Source: Spirodela intermedia (lineage: Eukaryota > Streptophyta > Magnoliopsida > Alismatales > Araceae). From it: a stretch of 64,000 nucleotides of DNA. Under the pieces are notes generated by a model that had not been told where the DNA came from, ran no database searches, and was given only the letters and a program-made list of their open reading frames with translations. The stretch spans positions 5,024,221 to 5,088,220 of the forward strand of contig LR746270.1 in NCBI GenBank assembly GCA_902729315.2, in the 5' to 3' direction. The position numbers and the translations under genes are program-made. This document shows, one piece after another, positions 24,901-37,668 of this stretch; the stretch's first letter is position 1; each line of letters opens with the position of its first letter.

Positions 24901-27900
24901 TAACACACCTCGGCTATTTTCCTAGAACAATCCAAGCTCCACAGGAATAGATTTTGTTCGTCAATACTGATCACTTTATCATGCTTTCCAATTGGCCACC
25001 AAAGAATGCTGTTAAGAAAAAAAACAGACATCAACTGTATCAGACAGAGGTGGAGAAGTGAAAGAATTGGACGTCAGTACAAAAAATTGCCTGATACAAC
25101 AAGTAATAAAAATTAACGCATATACAATCAATAGCTTTATGGATAGCAAAATAGAAAATACAAAGAAGCAAATTCAAAAAATTGCTGATGAATACTATTC
25201 TGAAGATATTGAAATGTGTCAGGAAAAAAGGATGATGGTGTTTCAAGCTAAAAATATTCTCCATATCAAACCCTTCTTTCAGAGGACAAAATCACAAATT
25301 CAATCAGTATAAAAAACACATACGGAGGCATCCAAGTGTAAGTCAATCAACACTTATAAAAAAACTCAAAACAACAGCAGCTGGTACTGGTTAGAAAGGC
25401 TTGTATGGGATGATCTTCTGACAGCATCTATGAGGTGGTTCTGGAATCCTGGTTGTTCTAAATCCTACTAATCAGATCAATGATATGTCAAAAGACCACG
25501 CTATTTTTGCTTATCCATACCACTGAAGGCACAGTTTTTCCCAACATCATGAAAACCTACATCCATAGAATACCACAAGTGCAGCCAGCTCCAAACAAGA
25601 AAATATCATGAAAATGTCCCCACTCTTGATCAAGAAGAAGCTGGAGAAACAGCGAGACCATCTTTTAGTCAACCCCTTCTTTATCTTGATATGGATTCCC
25701 ATACGATTTGCTTAATCAAATATGAAACCTCATTTTTTTGTCACCAGCTATCACCTCCAACAATATTTTTTCTTAGCCCTCCTAAGCTGCTTCTCTATGT
25801 TTTTCACCACAACAATGCACACATACGTCCCCCACTCACTTGCTTATTATTCATTATTCAAGCCTTACTCTTTGAGTAATTATTCAAACTAGGCTACTTA
25901 TATCATTTTCGTTCATTGGCACTAGGAGACCACCACTGGGCCAAAGCACTCATCCTGTCTCATGACGAGGTCATGCTGATAGAGGTCAGATTTGTAAGAA
26001 CAGGCCTCGGAAACACAATGCACAGTAGGCCAGGATGCAGTGGTAGCCATGAGTACTTGGCTATCTCCCAAAGTTTAGCGAGCTACCACGTATTGAGTGA
26101 CATGGGCGTCATCAAGTGGGATCCAACATGCGAACCTAAGGAGCAAGCCCAAGGTCTACATTTTTTCCATAAGTATTTTCTGGTAAATCATTTTTTCAAT
26201 AAAGAGAGATGTATGTGTGTCATACAACTGAACACAGTACACAAATTGAGCCAATCATTCGCTATAAGATTTGATGTTTTCTTGTCACAAGAACTATTCA
26301 TATGAACAATCGTATCTGTAAAGTTCATGATTGAGGTCGTCAGAAAAATATACTAGATGAAAAAAAATATAATAAAGAATTATTATATGAATACAGTTAC
26401 TCTATTTGTAACCTAAATGTCTCAATTACTGCAAGTGAAACGTGAAGAATGTGGTTATCTTTTAATCAGGCAGCTACATAAAATGAGATTGATAAAGAGG
26501 TAATTGATTTGCAGATTCCTTAACACACTGGTCAAGAAAAGGGCAGCAAAAGATGAAACAGATGGGGCAGGGCATAATGGTGACAATAAATACTGCATAT
26601 ATTGATGAATAATTTGGATGGAAAAACAATTTTCTAGAAAATATGGATCAAATCCTTATCAGGGGACCACCATAACCACCGACTGGAAGATGAAAAAATA
26701 GGAAAAGTTCTTCTGGGATAACAGATGCATAGATGAAACAAACGAGTCACAAAACCTCATGTCATAGCAATACTTTTGAATCTAATTTTCAAAGGATTTC
26801 AGTGAAAGAAGACAGAAGGTTTGCAGTCCTAAAAGAAAGAAGATAAATGGATCAGAGTAATGCATGGTTGACTTAATCACGGGCATGATACGATGGATCT
26901 CTTGGAAAAGGAAAATATCTACGCAAAAAGCTGTCAATTTATATTTCTATGCACTGATAAATGATTTTTCACACCAGAAGCCTTAACATGAAGCTGGCTG
27001 CAGAGACTTAAAGTTCAATTTGGATGACTACTCAGTCCAACTGATTTAAGAATGTATAAGGAGTTTTCGTCATAGATGCTCATTGGCACTTTCTACCATG
27101 AGTAGTCTAGCATGAGTCAACTGAGGAAGCGGTCAATTTTACCATGCATCAAGACTCCTCTTTCCTTTTCTCTATTTTGAAGCAGAAAGCACTATAAATT
27201 CAATAATTTTAAAAAATAACGCGAATAAATATGTCATTTAATTCGAAGAAAACCAATTGGTACACAGTCACCTTCTTATCTTGCAAGGATGACCATCGAA
27301 TGAGACAAGTTGTTCCAAAGGTGGGGAGTTTGATTGACCATATAGTTCAGGAATCTTCCATATTACTGCTCCATTTGTTTCACCTTCAACATTGAGGAAA
27401 GCAACGTGAGTAACAAAAAATAAATCAACTGTGACACGTATTAAAAGAAATAGTGCCAATAACAAGGCAGGTAGAAAAAACAGATAAATATATTTCTTCT
27501 CTGTTAATATAACTTTTATATCTCTCGAATATTACCAGGCTCTTTTTGAATTCCACTTGCGTAATTTCATGTGAATGGGGACAATGGTCGTCGGCTTGTC
27601 ACATGCAGGTTAAGAAAGAAATAAATCGATGATAAGCCCCATCCAAATAATTGAGGTGTTGCTAGGACACTCGAACTCCCACAGGAAACAATAAAACATG
27701 TGAACAACCATTTGCATTCCATAATTTTGGCACAAAAGATGCGGGAAAAAAAATTATGAAACAAGAGCTCAACACTTATTCCACGAACACTTGAAAATGA
27801 TGCATCATATCTTATCAAAGCAGCAGTGCATGCACTCAAGAGTTTTTTTCATTGATTAGCCTAGGGAAACTGGTTCACACAAGAAAAGTAATGAAAGAGG

Positions 27901-28745
27901 ATAACATGATGGATACTGCATAGTTCTTCAATTCAAAGTCGTCAATTTAGCTCACACAATGCATGTACTGAAAAACCAAGATAAGAAGCCAATGGTTATT
28001 AAATTTAGCAATTCGCCAGAACCCAGAGTTCAACGCTTAAGTTCATAAATTAAGAAAATGCCACTTATGCTTGGAATCATTTAATTTGACGTCCATTTTT
28101 ATCATAGCAAAATTTCACTGACCAATGGAATAATGGCAAGAATGATAAGGCAATTCATCAGAAGAAATACAGCCCTGTGTCAGGCACCATCAATCAAGCT
28201 ACAAGGCAGTGGGCTGTGATCGACGAATTCAAACGGTAGCCAATTCTGAAAACCTCCAGTATGGCTCCGCTGCTTACCTGAAGCAAAGACTGCCGAGAAT
28301 AACCGGCTGTCGAAGGGGCAAGAGGCAAGATCCCAGATCTCGCCCGGGTGGTAAAACAGTCCTTCGCAGACGAGCTCTGCCGCCGACGGAGACAGCCTTA
28401 TCAGATGAACCTGAAAAATAAGACCACAGCGAGTTCCGCCAACGCTCTACGTGAGCTCATAAACTTCTGTTCTTGACGGTTGTAGGGGCGGTGCAAACCT
28501 CATTCTCCTCCTTGAGGCTCAGCGTCCCCGCAAGGAAGCTAGTGTTATTGGCATCCGCTTTGACGTCGGCAATGCATCTTGCCTGAAGGAGAACAAAAGA
28601 AGAGACGGGAAAGGGAGATTGGAACCATTAGATGCCGCGGCAGGTGAAATTTCCAAGTCCGCCAGGATCGGCCGGCAACTACTCTCCTCTCCGTCACCTG
28701 GTATTTGAGTCCGCCGTAAACTATGCCCGTTGATCCACCCTGCAT
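20968..28745 (-). CDS. DWA2: WD40-repeat protein, EIPR1/TSSC1 type (DWA2-like)
   Basis: Thirteen exons join in frame on the minus strand into 352 aa: 28,698-28,745, 28,499-28,582, 28,278-28,410, 27,272-27,383, 24,909-25,008, 23,801-23,928, 22,610-22,679, 22,250-22,338, 21,947-21,992, 21,714-21,787, 21,545-21,618, 21,415-21,473 and 20,968-21,009. All introns are GT...AG. WD-repeat blades are plain, for instance GEIWDLASCPFD, SLQCWDLRTMK, GIHLWDLRMP and DSTVNLWL, and the C-terminus reads SYDGR then VESVKSYLPRK. Two WDxR (DWD-box) motifs, CWDLR and LWDLR, fit DDB1-CUL4 substrate receptors. The animal relative EIPR1/TSSC1 works with EARP/GARP tethering complexes, and Arabidopsis DWA2 restrains ABA signalling. 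Those roles are family knowledge, not shown here. Intron 4 is long (25,009-27,271); the other introns are mostly below 1.1 kb. Confidence 0.93.
21878..21943. repeat. (GA)n microsatellite inside a WD40-gene intron, abutting a splice donor
   Basis: An uninterrupted GA tract of about 64 bp. On the coding (minus) strand it is (TC)n, beginning within a few bases of the donor GTATCT at 21,946-21,941 of the 159-nt intron 9. Confidence 0.93.
25009..27271 (-). other. Long intron 4 of the WD40 gene
   Basis: This 2,263-nt intron is several times longer than most others in the gene. It contains GC-richer patches (for example 25,910-26,150) that look like inserted, decayed foreign sequence, and short AT-driven reading frames. 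A comparable patch lies in intron 5 at 24,060-24,430. I could not assign either patch to an element family. Confidence 0.6.
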
Positions 28746-29150
28746 CCTGCCGGCCGGCTGGCACGGCGAGCTCCGACTTCTTTCACTCGACTGATCAGAA
28801 AGACCTCAGATCTGTTAGGCGACAGCGCCTTGAGTACGGCCGTTGGCGAATAACGGATCCACAACGAGATATGGGTCTTATTGGGTCCATCATTCATCCT
28901 CCGTCATCTCAACCACAACGGGAGGAAATATTGCATAAATCTGAATTAAAATTGAAATTAATTCAGATTTATTTTATGGAAAGGGCAACCTTCGAATGGA
29001 GCACCACGAAATGATCTCAAGCGTCTCCTTGGACAAGTAAATTTGACCATGTGACTCAAGGCTAAAAAGGAAAATAAGATGAGCCAATTTATTTTTGGGC
29101 TAGTTCCCGTTGCCAAGAAAGTTTTGGGTAGGAAGGCTGTAGTATATTTT

Positions 29151-29155
29151 TTTTT

Positions 29156-29191
<36 letters not shown>

Positions 29192-29320
29192 GCACACACA
29201 CACTCACTCACTCACTCACTCTTTCCCTCTCTCTCTCTCCTTCTCTCTCTCTCACCCTCACCCTCTCCCTCTCCCTCTCCCTCTCTCTCCCCCTCTCCAT
29301 CTCTCTCTCTCTCTAAAACA
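29151..29320. repeat. Complex pyrimidine-rich microsatellite block
   Basis: Successive tracts of (CT)n, (CA)n, (CACT)n, (CT)n and (CCCTCT)n make a 170-bp low-complexity block about 400 bp upstream of the WD40 gene start. Confidence 0.92.
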
Positions 29321-32300
29321 TCCACCTAGGTACACAGAGTGTTGATTGGGCCTACGCTAGTAACTCATACATTAAATAAGGATTCAGCTTGAGGCTTCTT
29401 CATGGGATTCCTAGTTGGCCTCTTGATTACCATTGTAGGGCTTGGACATAGCGTAGTAGTCTTTGCTTTCTTGGGCAAACTTTTGTAATGAGTGAGTCAC
29501 CTAATCTTGCTAGTCGTTTTGCATCATGTGCCAAGTCTTAAAAATCAATCAATCAATCAATGGATTTTTTTCTTTACAAGCTCTCTCCTATGTTCTTGGA
29601 GTTGCATTTCTAGAGTTTCTATAGATCATAATACCTTAGAGTTCATCTCCACTTTGAAGTAAATTGCATTTCCAACTGCGGAAACTTTTTTCCTCAGAAC
29701 AAGGAAAATAGTACTCATGTTCAGATCAGAATATGTCAAACCAGTGTAATTGAAAATTTTGTATAAGAGCAATTAAATCTCAATTTTAGTTATCTTACCT
29801 ATTTACATGTTGGAGTATGTGGATAGTTTCTGCACTTTGATCAATCAAGTGGCATTGCAATTGGAGGTCATGAAGTATATGATAAAGGTCACTCAAGTGG
29901 ATGAAGGAAAATTCAGTCTTTGACGCAATGCTTACTGTTGGCTTCAACAATCTCTGCTCCTTATATGCTTAAATGAGATCATCGTGATATATTAAACCCT
30001 ATAAGTTATATTTTTAATTCTTAGTTGACTTTATTCAAAGAGAGTTGTGGGGATCATTTTGGTTCATGTGTAGTGTCAAGCTCTTGAAATAATACCCTTC
30101 ATTCACCTTGTTGATATCCTTAGTTTTGATTGTTATAAAAAAAAATATATATTTAATATTGTCATCTATTTTATATACTTTTATGGTTTAAATGTTTAAT
30201 ATTCAAAAAATTAATCGTATTAGTTTTATTTATTAAATCATTATTGTTGTATTACTAATTATTATATTATTATTTTTTAATAATTTATATTAAGTTATTT
30301 TTTATCTTAAGAATACTTGAGGATAAAGAATCAAAAATGAAAGAAAGATCTCCAAACTAAAGGTTAAATATATGGTCCTTGGTCTGACTTGACAAGTGTT
30401 GATATAGTTTCAAAAGTTATACATTTCATTTGAACTATTGATATATAATATATAATCATACTATTACAATATTTACCTATTTCATATCTTTTCCACATTA
30501 TATTTGATAGATTTTCTGAACTATCATGTATATTAAATCAATAAAAGAATAAAGAATGTAACAATGATTCAAGTTTTAAAAGAGTATCTCAAAGGCAGCA
30601 TGTTAGATGTTTATGTGAACAAAAAAGGAAGAAAAATTTAATGATTTATATCCAATAGGGAATCCAACTGTTCATCAACTTAAGAAGCTTCAGTTTGAAT
30701 TTGAATTCAAATAATTGTGAAAATAGGGATATTTTGAGCTTAAAAAGTCCAAACATAATTTTAATCACATTTTTTGAAGAATGATAAGTTTTTGAATAAG
30801 TATTATGAATATTGGAGATTCGAAAATATAAGGAAACTGATATAGAACAAAAGCTTGTTTATGAAAGAAGAGTTATGGACTAAGAAATCATCAAATACAA
30901 AAGGATTTAATGCTCATCAACAAACTCTTCGTGCTATACAAATTAACAAGGGATGAATAAGTAATGTGTATTCTTAATGAAGATATTAAGAATAAAAATA
31001 GTGAGAGGTCTAAAAATCATGTGTTCTTGGTGAGAGAGTGCTGAGAGGTCTTATGATAGTGTGTGTGTGTTGACACTTTTATTAGCAAAGAGACATGTCT
31101 AAATAAGAATTTAATGAAAATCTGAAAAGTAGGTAAAACTTCTAAAAGCCCCAACTCATCTCCTCTTGTTGGTGTTTCAACTAGCCTTACAATTCCTGCA
31201 CACCTTAGTTTAAAAAGAGATACTCAGAAGATTTTTCCAAAACTTGTTTTCCCTAACAAATTCAATGACCTAGGCATCCTCATTTTGATTTTATCAAGTT
31301 TTTTTTCAAACCTAATACTTCTCTAGTCTTGCTCATGACTTATCACAAAAATTTAAAGTCAAATGCTTCATCAATGGTATTTTGAAGAAAATTCAACTAG
31401 TGGTTAAGCCTGTTGATTATACATAGTTTATGTTGCTATTAGAATCCTTATGTTACATGAAGAAAAGTTCTTGATTAGAACCAAGTTGACTAATGTAGGC
31501 AAGAATGTGGAATAACATCCTCACATTCAAGTCAAGTGAGGATCAATGTTCCTTTCGATCCTAAATTCACATGTTGTGAGCTAAAAAAACTAGTAGGAGA
31601 ACTTGGTCCCTATGATATCTTAAGTAGAATTCTCATATATGAAAGAAAAAAAGATTATTCTTAATTCTAAATGGTGACTCACTAATGATAGAAGACCTTA
31701 AAAATGAAGTCTTATTACTTGGCATCATTGTGTTTGATGCAATGTTATAATAAAGAATACTCTTGATCTTAATCAATTCAAGTGACTCACAACTTGACAA
31801 ATACTAACATGGTGTATAAAATAAGATTAGAAACTTGACAATAAAATTTTGGTTATATTGATCTACTTTGAGGTTGGAGAGTTGAACAAAATACATAGCA
31901 TTCACAATACCTATTCAAGAATCAAAGATAAAAAAATCATATGATGTTATTACAATGTGAAAAAAAGGACTGGAGAATAAAAATTGATGAACTTTATTTT
32001 ATAGTGATCGATAATACTAGCTTATGCTTCCCAAGAGTATTCCCTACATTAGCAATGCATACTCAAAAACTAATGATCTCAAAGGGATATATTTTTCTTC
32101 CTAATTGTAGGAGACACTTTGATGGGTATTGTGGGAAAAAATCATAAACATTTTCTTCATTTGACTATGGTTTTATTTTGTGATGGTGCATATATTTTTG
32201 AATAGAGAGAAATACCAAAAGGAAAGGATGCGACTATGATACTATGAGTATGAATAAGATATCACCCAATCAATAATTGATCAATGAAAAAAAATTTAAA

Positions 32301-32382
32301 GAAAAATATTTTTAACAAACCTATGTGTTCATGGGATTTTGCTAACAAATGGAGGTAAACCAATTGTAATTTTTAAAAAATT

Positions 32383-32405
32383 AATATATATATATATATA
32401 TATAT
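32383..32405. repeat. (TA)n microsatellite
   Basis: A short alternating TA tract in AT-rich intergenic DNA. Confidence 0.9.
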
Positions 32406-34325
32406 CATGGAAGATGCAAAACAATAATCAATGTGATAAGGAATCATGAGGGATACCTACAACATGCTTTCTTCAATAATATCATTAGTAAAAATAGACT
32501 ATAAAGAGTAGGGAAATGCATACCAATTACTATTCAACAAACAAATTTTAATTGAAGAATTTATAATATAAGAAAAATCAAACTAAAATGAGTTTTTTTT
32601 TTCAACATTAGACACAAAGTCAGTACCAATAGCTAATTAGCTAAGAGTCAAAGAAAAAGGCATAAATTATGAATTTCAAAAATACAAAGGTCATATATGA
32701 ATGCCTATGTATACCTTTCAGATTTTCAACTACACTATCCAGTCCACACAATTTGAAATACATATTTCTACATTTCCTTTTAGAAAACTTTATCCATGTA
32801 TTTTTTCATGATATGTTGATGGAAAATAAAGGTTATATTTGACATTTAGATCATATAAGACCTATTACTTATTCCTTATTCCATGTGTTTATCATAGAAG
32901 GCAAGCATATACAATTATCAATTTACATTGTATGAAAAAATTATTTGGTTTATTTTATTAACCAAGAAATTTTAAGTGGTAATGGTTGCCCCAAATTCAA
33001 CTATGCAAAAAACCATTAAATAGGCTCAAAATTCTTATAGTACTTTCGGACAAGTATTTAACAAGTATTTTGATATGCCTCAATTCCTTGAAAAAATGTC
33101 CTTGAAGGTCCACAAAAATGTTTCACATGTTCATAAAAAGATAAAATTTTCTATAAAACTTAAGGAGTTTATTTTCCTAAAGAAGTTGTTGGAGCATTGT
33201 ATTTATGATGTTTTTGATGATGAAAAAAAAAATAAGAACAATTATAATGATTGAATTATACCTTATTCTGAATATACATAATATGAGGATGATATCGAAG
33301 CGTATAAATACAATTCAATGTAATATGGGTAAATGTTCATATAAGAATTCATTGAACATACTTTGGATCAATGCGTTGAATTTATAGAATTGATTGATTT
33401 TAGTCACAGAATGGGAATATTATATATTAGTTTGAGAAACATAATATTTATAGAATATGTTATCATGATAAAGTCATAGTAAGCACATCAGAATTATTAA
33501 AATATTGAGAAGTAAAAATATGAATGTGAAATCTCACTTAGTCAATTGTGTGCTCAAGATACTAGATCATTAGTTTCTAATGATTTAAATATTGATTGAA
33601 ACAATAGTGTTCAAATTGCCTACTTAGTCAAATTTTGTTATGAATATCAACATGTATACTATATAATATATTCTTCACATTTTGAATTGCTGAAACTATA
33701 GTTATAAACAACAAGATCGTGATTCAATGTGTTCACGTCAATATTTGAATAAAACACATGTTATCAATACTATGTTTATGTTATTAGATCCTTATCAAAC
33801 TAGATGATTAGGACACAAATTAAATATGAATGTTAAGTATCAAGGTGATTATGTGTTCATTTTGCATAAGGATATCCTAACTAATTAAGCGACATCATAT
33901 CAGATTTTCAACCATTTAAATTAATTTTTATTTCAAAAAAATAGATTTTGGAAGATTTTAGGGATTGGAGAAGATATTCACACGTTATTTACCTATAAAT
34001 ATTAAGGATTTTGATTACGATAAATCATAGAGAATAAATTATAACATGATAATTTTAAGTGAAAATGAGATAAAAATGTCAATTCTTATCATTATTTTAT
34101 GAATACATTTTATAGAAATAGGACTTTTACATTGATATCAATGTACTTTCAAATTTCATAAATACATTTTATTTATATAAAAAAATAGTACTAAATTATT
34201 TACTTTCTTTTACTTAGGATAGAAAAGAGACTTTGGCTAAAGATAAGGGTAATTCAGTCGCTACCCATTCATAATCCGCTCTTATGTCACCACGTCCTCA
34301 TTCACAGCCGTCAACTTCGTGTGGA

Positions 34326-35430
34326 TATAAATATTTCATGCACCTATTCTCTAGAGGCCTCTTCTTCCTCTCTTCTCTATCGATCTTTTCCTATGTGACA
34401 GGCAGGAAATCATTCTCCACTTCTTCCTCAACAATTTAGATCTTTAGTTTCTTAGTTTTTAGTTAGTTTTCGTGTTTTTCTCGTCCTCCATTTCGCTCTT
34501 TCTTCCGAGGCGGCATATGGGAAGAGTTTCTTACATTTCCGGCGTGTTCTTGCCTTTCTTCCTACTTCTCTCTATTCTATATTTCACATTCCTAACAATT
34601 CATGCAGCTGATTTCACATCTTTCAATCCCTCATTCCGTTCTCAAATTTCCTTTTTCTCTCTCGCACTGGCGTTCTCCCCTGCTGGCGAGTTTTCTCCTT
34701 TCCGTAAAGCTTTTCTCTCTTCTCTCCTCTTTCCTTTCCTTACTTTGACGGTTTTCCCATTAGAGATTTAATATATATATATATTAATCATCCTTCTTCG
34801 TCTTTATTCACCGGAAATCGTGATTTTTCTCACGCCGGCGATAAACTTCTCTCCGGCGCGAGTTCCTCCGCTTTCCGGTGAGTTTTCTCTTTTTCCGAAT
34901 CGTTTTCCCTCTCGATCTTCCGTCCGATCTCTTCCTCACTCCTTTCCTTTTGTTTCAAACTAGTTTTCGTTCCATATTTTTTCTTTCGTTCACCGGAAAT
35001 ATCGATTTTTCCAGCGATTTCTCTCTCACCGGCGGAAACTCGTCCGCGGGCGAGTTTCTCGCTCCTCCAACCTTTTCCTATATTTTCCTATGATTTTTCT
35101 CTCCTCCCAAATTACATCTTCTTTTCTTCCTTAGCTTCCCCCTTTTTCTCGTTGATTCCCCCCCACCTCCTTCCACTAACGAGAACTGTATCTTTTTCGC
35201 GATTTTTCGTTTTTTTTATTTCCTTTATCTCTCCTTTCTCTCCTCTCTCTCATATGGCCCCTCTTCTCACTCCAATCACCTCTCTCCTCCTTAGTTTATT
35301 CTCTTGTATCTCATGCGCGAAGGAGTATCTTCAACCGCAGTTTCTATTTTTATTTTACGATATTTATTTATTCCTTATTTCTTTAGAAAGCAAACAAGTT
35401 GCCTTAGACATTGTCATTTAATTATTTAGA
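34326..35430 (+). promoter_or_regulatory. TATA box followed by about 1.1 kb of pyrimidine-rich leader-like DNA
   Basis: TATAAATA at 34,326-34,333 is followed by strongly CT-rich DNA, with sparse purines on the + strand, containing recurring CACCGGAAAT and GGCGAGTTT-type motifs. Reading frames here (34,472-34,771; 34,878-35,093; 35,152-35,421) translate to Phe/Ser/Leu-rich strings without domains. The arrangement resembles a promoter plus 5' UTR, or an LTR/leader of a large retrotransposon. No downstream gene or partner LTR was identified, so the assignment is open. Confidence 0.35.
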
Positions 35431-36550
35431 ATTACTTATCTTTGTTGAACACAAGATTTGCATTAAAAAAATCAAATCATCCATGTGGATTCTACTGGGA
35501 CGCACCTTATATTTCATTAATATATTTTAAGAGTTCAATTATAAAATTAAAATTGAGTGCATCATTTAACATACAACGGCTGGTGCCCATCAATAAACAT
35601 TTTAATATCACCTACGAACTTGAGGTTAGTATAAAATCCTCTACATAAAATAAATCCAATAGAATGAGTGAGGTATATGTTGACTGTCTAAACATGAGAA
35701 GGTTTCAAGTCAACAATCAAACATTCAGCTCTTATGCAACCTTCCTCAACCCATTGTGAGCTATGGTTCAATTAACCTTCAGTCATAAATCCTTATGAAA
35801 ATAGGAATGAAATAATCTTGCTTCAACTTTCATCTTCTTCATTGGAACTTGGGATGTATTCCAAGTTTATATCATCTTCGAAAACATGTCATGGTGGTAT
35901 CTTCAATATTTTTTGTTTGATAAATGTGATATTAAATGCTATTTGATCATAAGTGAGAGTAGTCCTTATTAACAACGATTTGGCCTCTTAGAGTCATGAA
36001 TATAAAAAAAATTATGAATGAAAGTCTAAAAAAATTCTCTAGTAATCAGCGATTTGTGATGAGATGATCATACATAAGAACATGATTTTTTCTTGAAAAA
36101 TAGGCATGCATTGAGCCAAACTACTTTTAAATTTATAAAGCCCTATTAAGTAAACTAAGAAGACTATAAGTATTCATAAATCAAAGAGAAGATTCACTTG
36201 AAGAAGATATCTTATTTATGACTGAATGAAAAACATATTAATTCAACCCCTCTTCTTGATCTTAGTATGCCCTTAAACCCAACAAAAGTTGCAAAATGGA
36301 TATAATTTATCAAGAATCCTCTAATTACATAAATTAATTCCCTTAAATAAAAATTGGCCATAAAATAAATACTTATGACCTTGTGGATAAGTCTCCACTC
36401 TTATTACATCATTATCTAGAGTGAAGTTTTAACTAACTCATTATTGCTCATAACTCTCAAGTAAAAGTCAACTCTTCACAAAAGAAGAGCCAAGACGAGA
36501 GCACGTGACATGTGACATCTTGCTGTTGCTTGTGACTAGGCAAGAGATTC

Positions 36551-37040
36551 TTGTCTGTCCTAATTGAGTAATAGACTACAACTATGAAATTAATGTTATA
36601 ATTGTGTATCATGATGTAGCCCTATATCCTATAGTTGACAACTTGAATTTCATTAATGGTCCTATCTTGACGACTCACATGACCTGACAAAGACATTATT
36701 TCTAATAACTTATTCAATAGATAAATATAATTTGAACCACTATTCAATGACGCAAACCTACTATTAATAAACGTGCATAGTGTCTACTAATCAATTACCT
36801 GTCTATCATAAATCGGGTTATAGACTACAATTATTAAATTAACATTGTGCTTGGGTATCATGATATAACCTTGTATCCTATAGTCGTTGAGTTCAATTTC
36901 ATTAATGGTCCTATTTTGATGACTTACGTTGCCTGATAAAGACATTTTTTCTAATAACTTATTCAATGGATATGTAAATTTAATTTGAACCACTATTGAA
37001 TGACTCAAACCTAATAGTAATAAACCTGCATTGTGTCTAC
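36551..37040. repeat. Tandem duplication, about 249-bp period, two copies
   Basis: Copy 1 spans about 36,551-36,787 and copy 2 about 36,799-37,040. Shared landmarks are TAGACTACAA, CATTAATGGTCCTAT, TCTAATAACTTATTCAAT and the end TGTCTAC. The GACTAC landmarks sit at 36,574 and 36,823. The copies differ at many positions and by small indels, so the duplication is old. No coding content is recognised. Confidence 0.85.
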
Positions 37041-37668
37041 AAATCCCTTTAAACTTAAAACCCAATACGTTCAGTACAATCATAAGAACCCAATAGATCA
37101 CTACAAACTAACATTGAAAAATATCATTTATTTACCCCATTTACGCTAGTATCTTGCATCTTTTAGACGTGTTAATTTGTTTTGATTTCAAAAACTCCAA
37201 CCTAAGTTTCCTATCATAGAATCAAAAAATCTCATTTAGTTTTAATGGAGCTTCATCTTACTAACATTTAAGCAGGTTTAATTGGGTAAATTGTTAACTT
37301 AGTCAGATTTTAATCAGGTTTTAGTGGAAATGATTTCGTGAGAATAGTGTAATAAAACAAACTACGGTTCTCCGTAAATGATCTACATTGAAATACCAAC
37401 ATTAAAGATACGAGAATGACGACTCGCTTCAGTAAGCCAAAACATCAGATCAGCGAATTATAGTGGAGGGGGGGATGTCTCAAGTTTCGTGTCGTAACCT
37501 ACGACCAATACTACCTTAAATTATCATTATTGTCAACTGCCGACGGCCACCATTTCAACGACCTCTGATGTAGGTCTGGCCAGGACCACCCTCCCTTTGA
37601 CTCTCTGTCCATCTTCTCGCTCTGTATATCTTTTTGTCCACTTCTGTCTCTCTGTGTCCGCGGCGGAG

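Larger units (their letters stand above)
28746..37592. other. Long gene-poor block
   Basis: Upstream of the WD40 gene (28,746-29,100) is its presumed promoter. A CT/CA-rich complex repeat follows at 29,151-29,320. From 29,340 to 34,200 the DNA is AT-rich with short reading frames only; some fragments read like very old coding debris but no domain could be secured. The pyrimidine-rich stretch at 34,320-35,430 and the tandem duplication at 36,551-37,040 are listed separately. Nothing else gene-like was seen. Confidence 0.5.

Noticed and set aside
31941-32147. 68-aa frame and nearby decayed coding-like text in the AT-rich block, considered as a possible viral or retroelement relic
   Set aside because: No catalytic or zinc-binding motif could be pinned down; the similarity impression is too weak to name a family.
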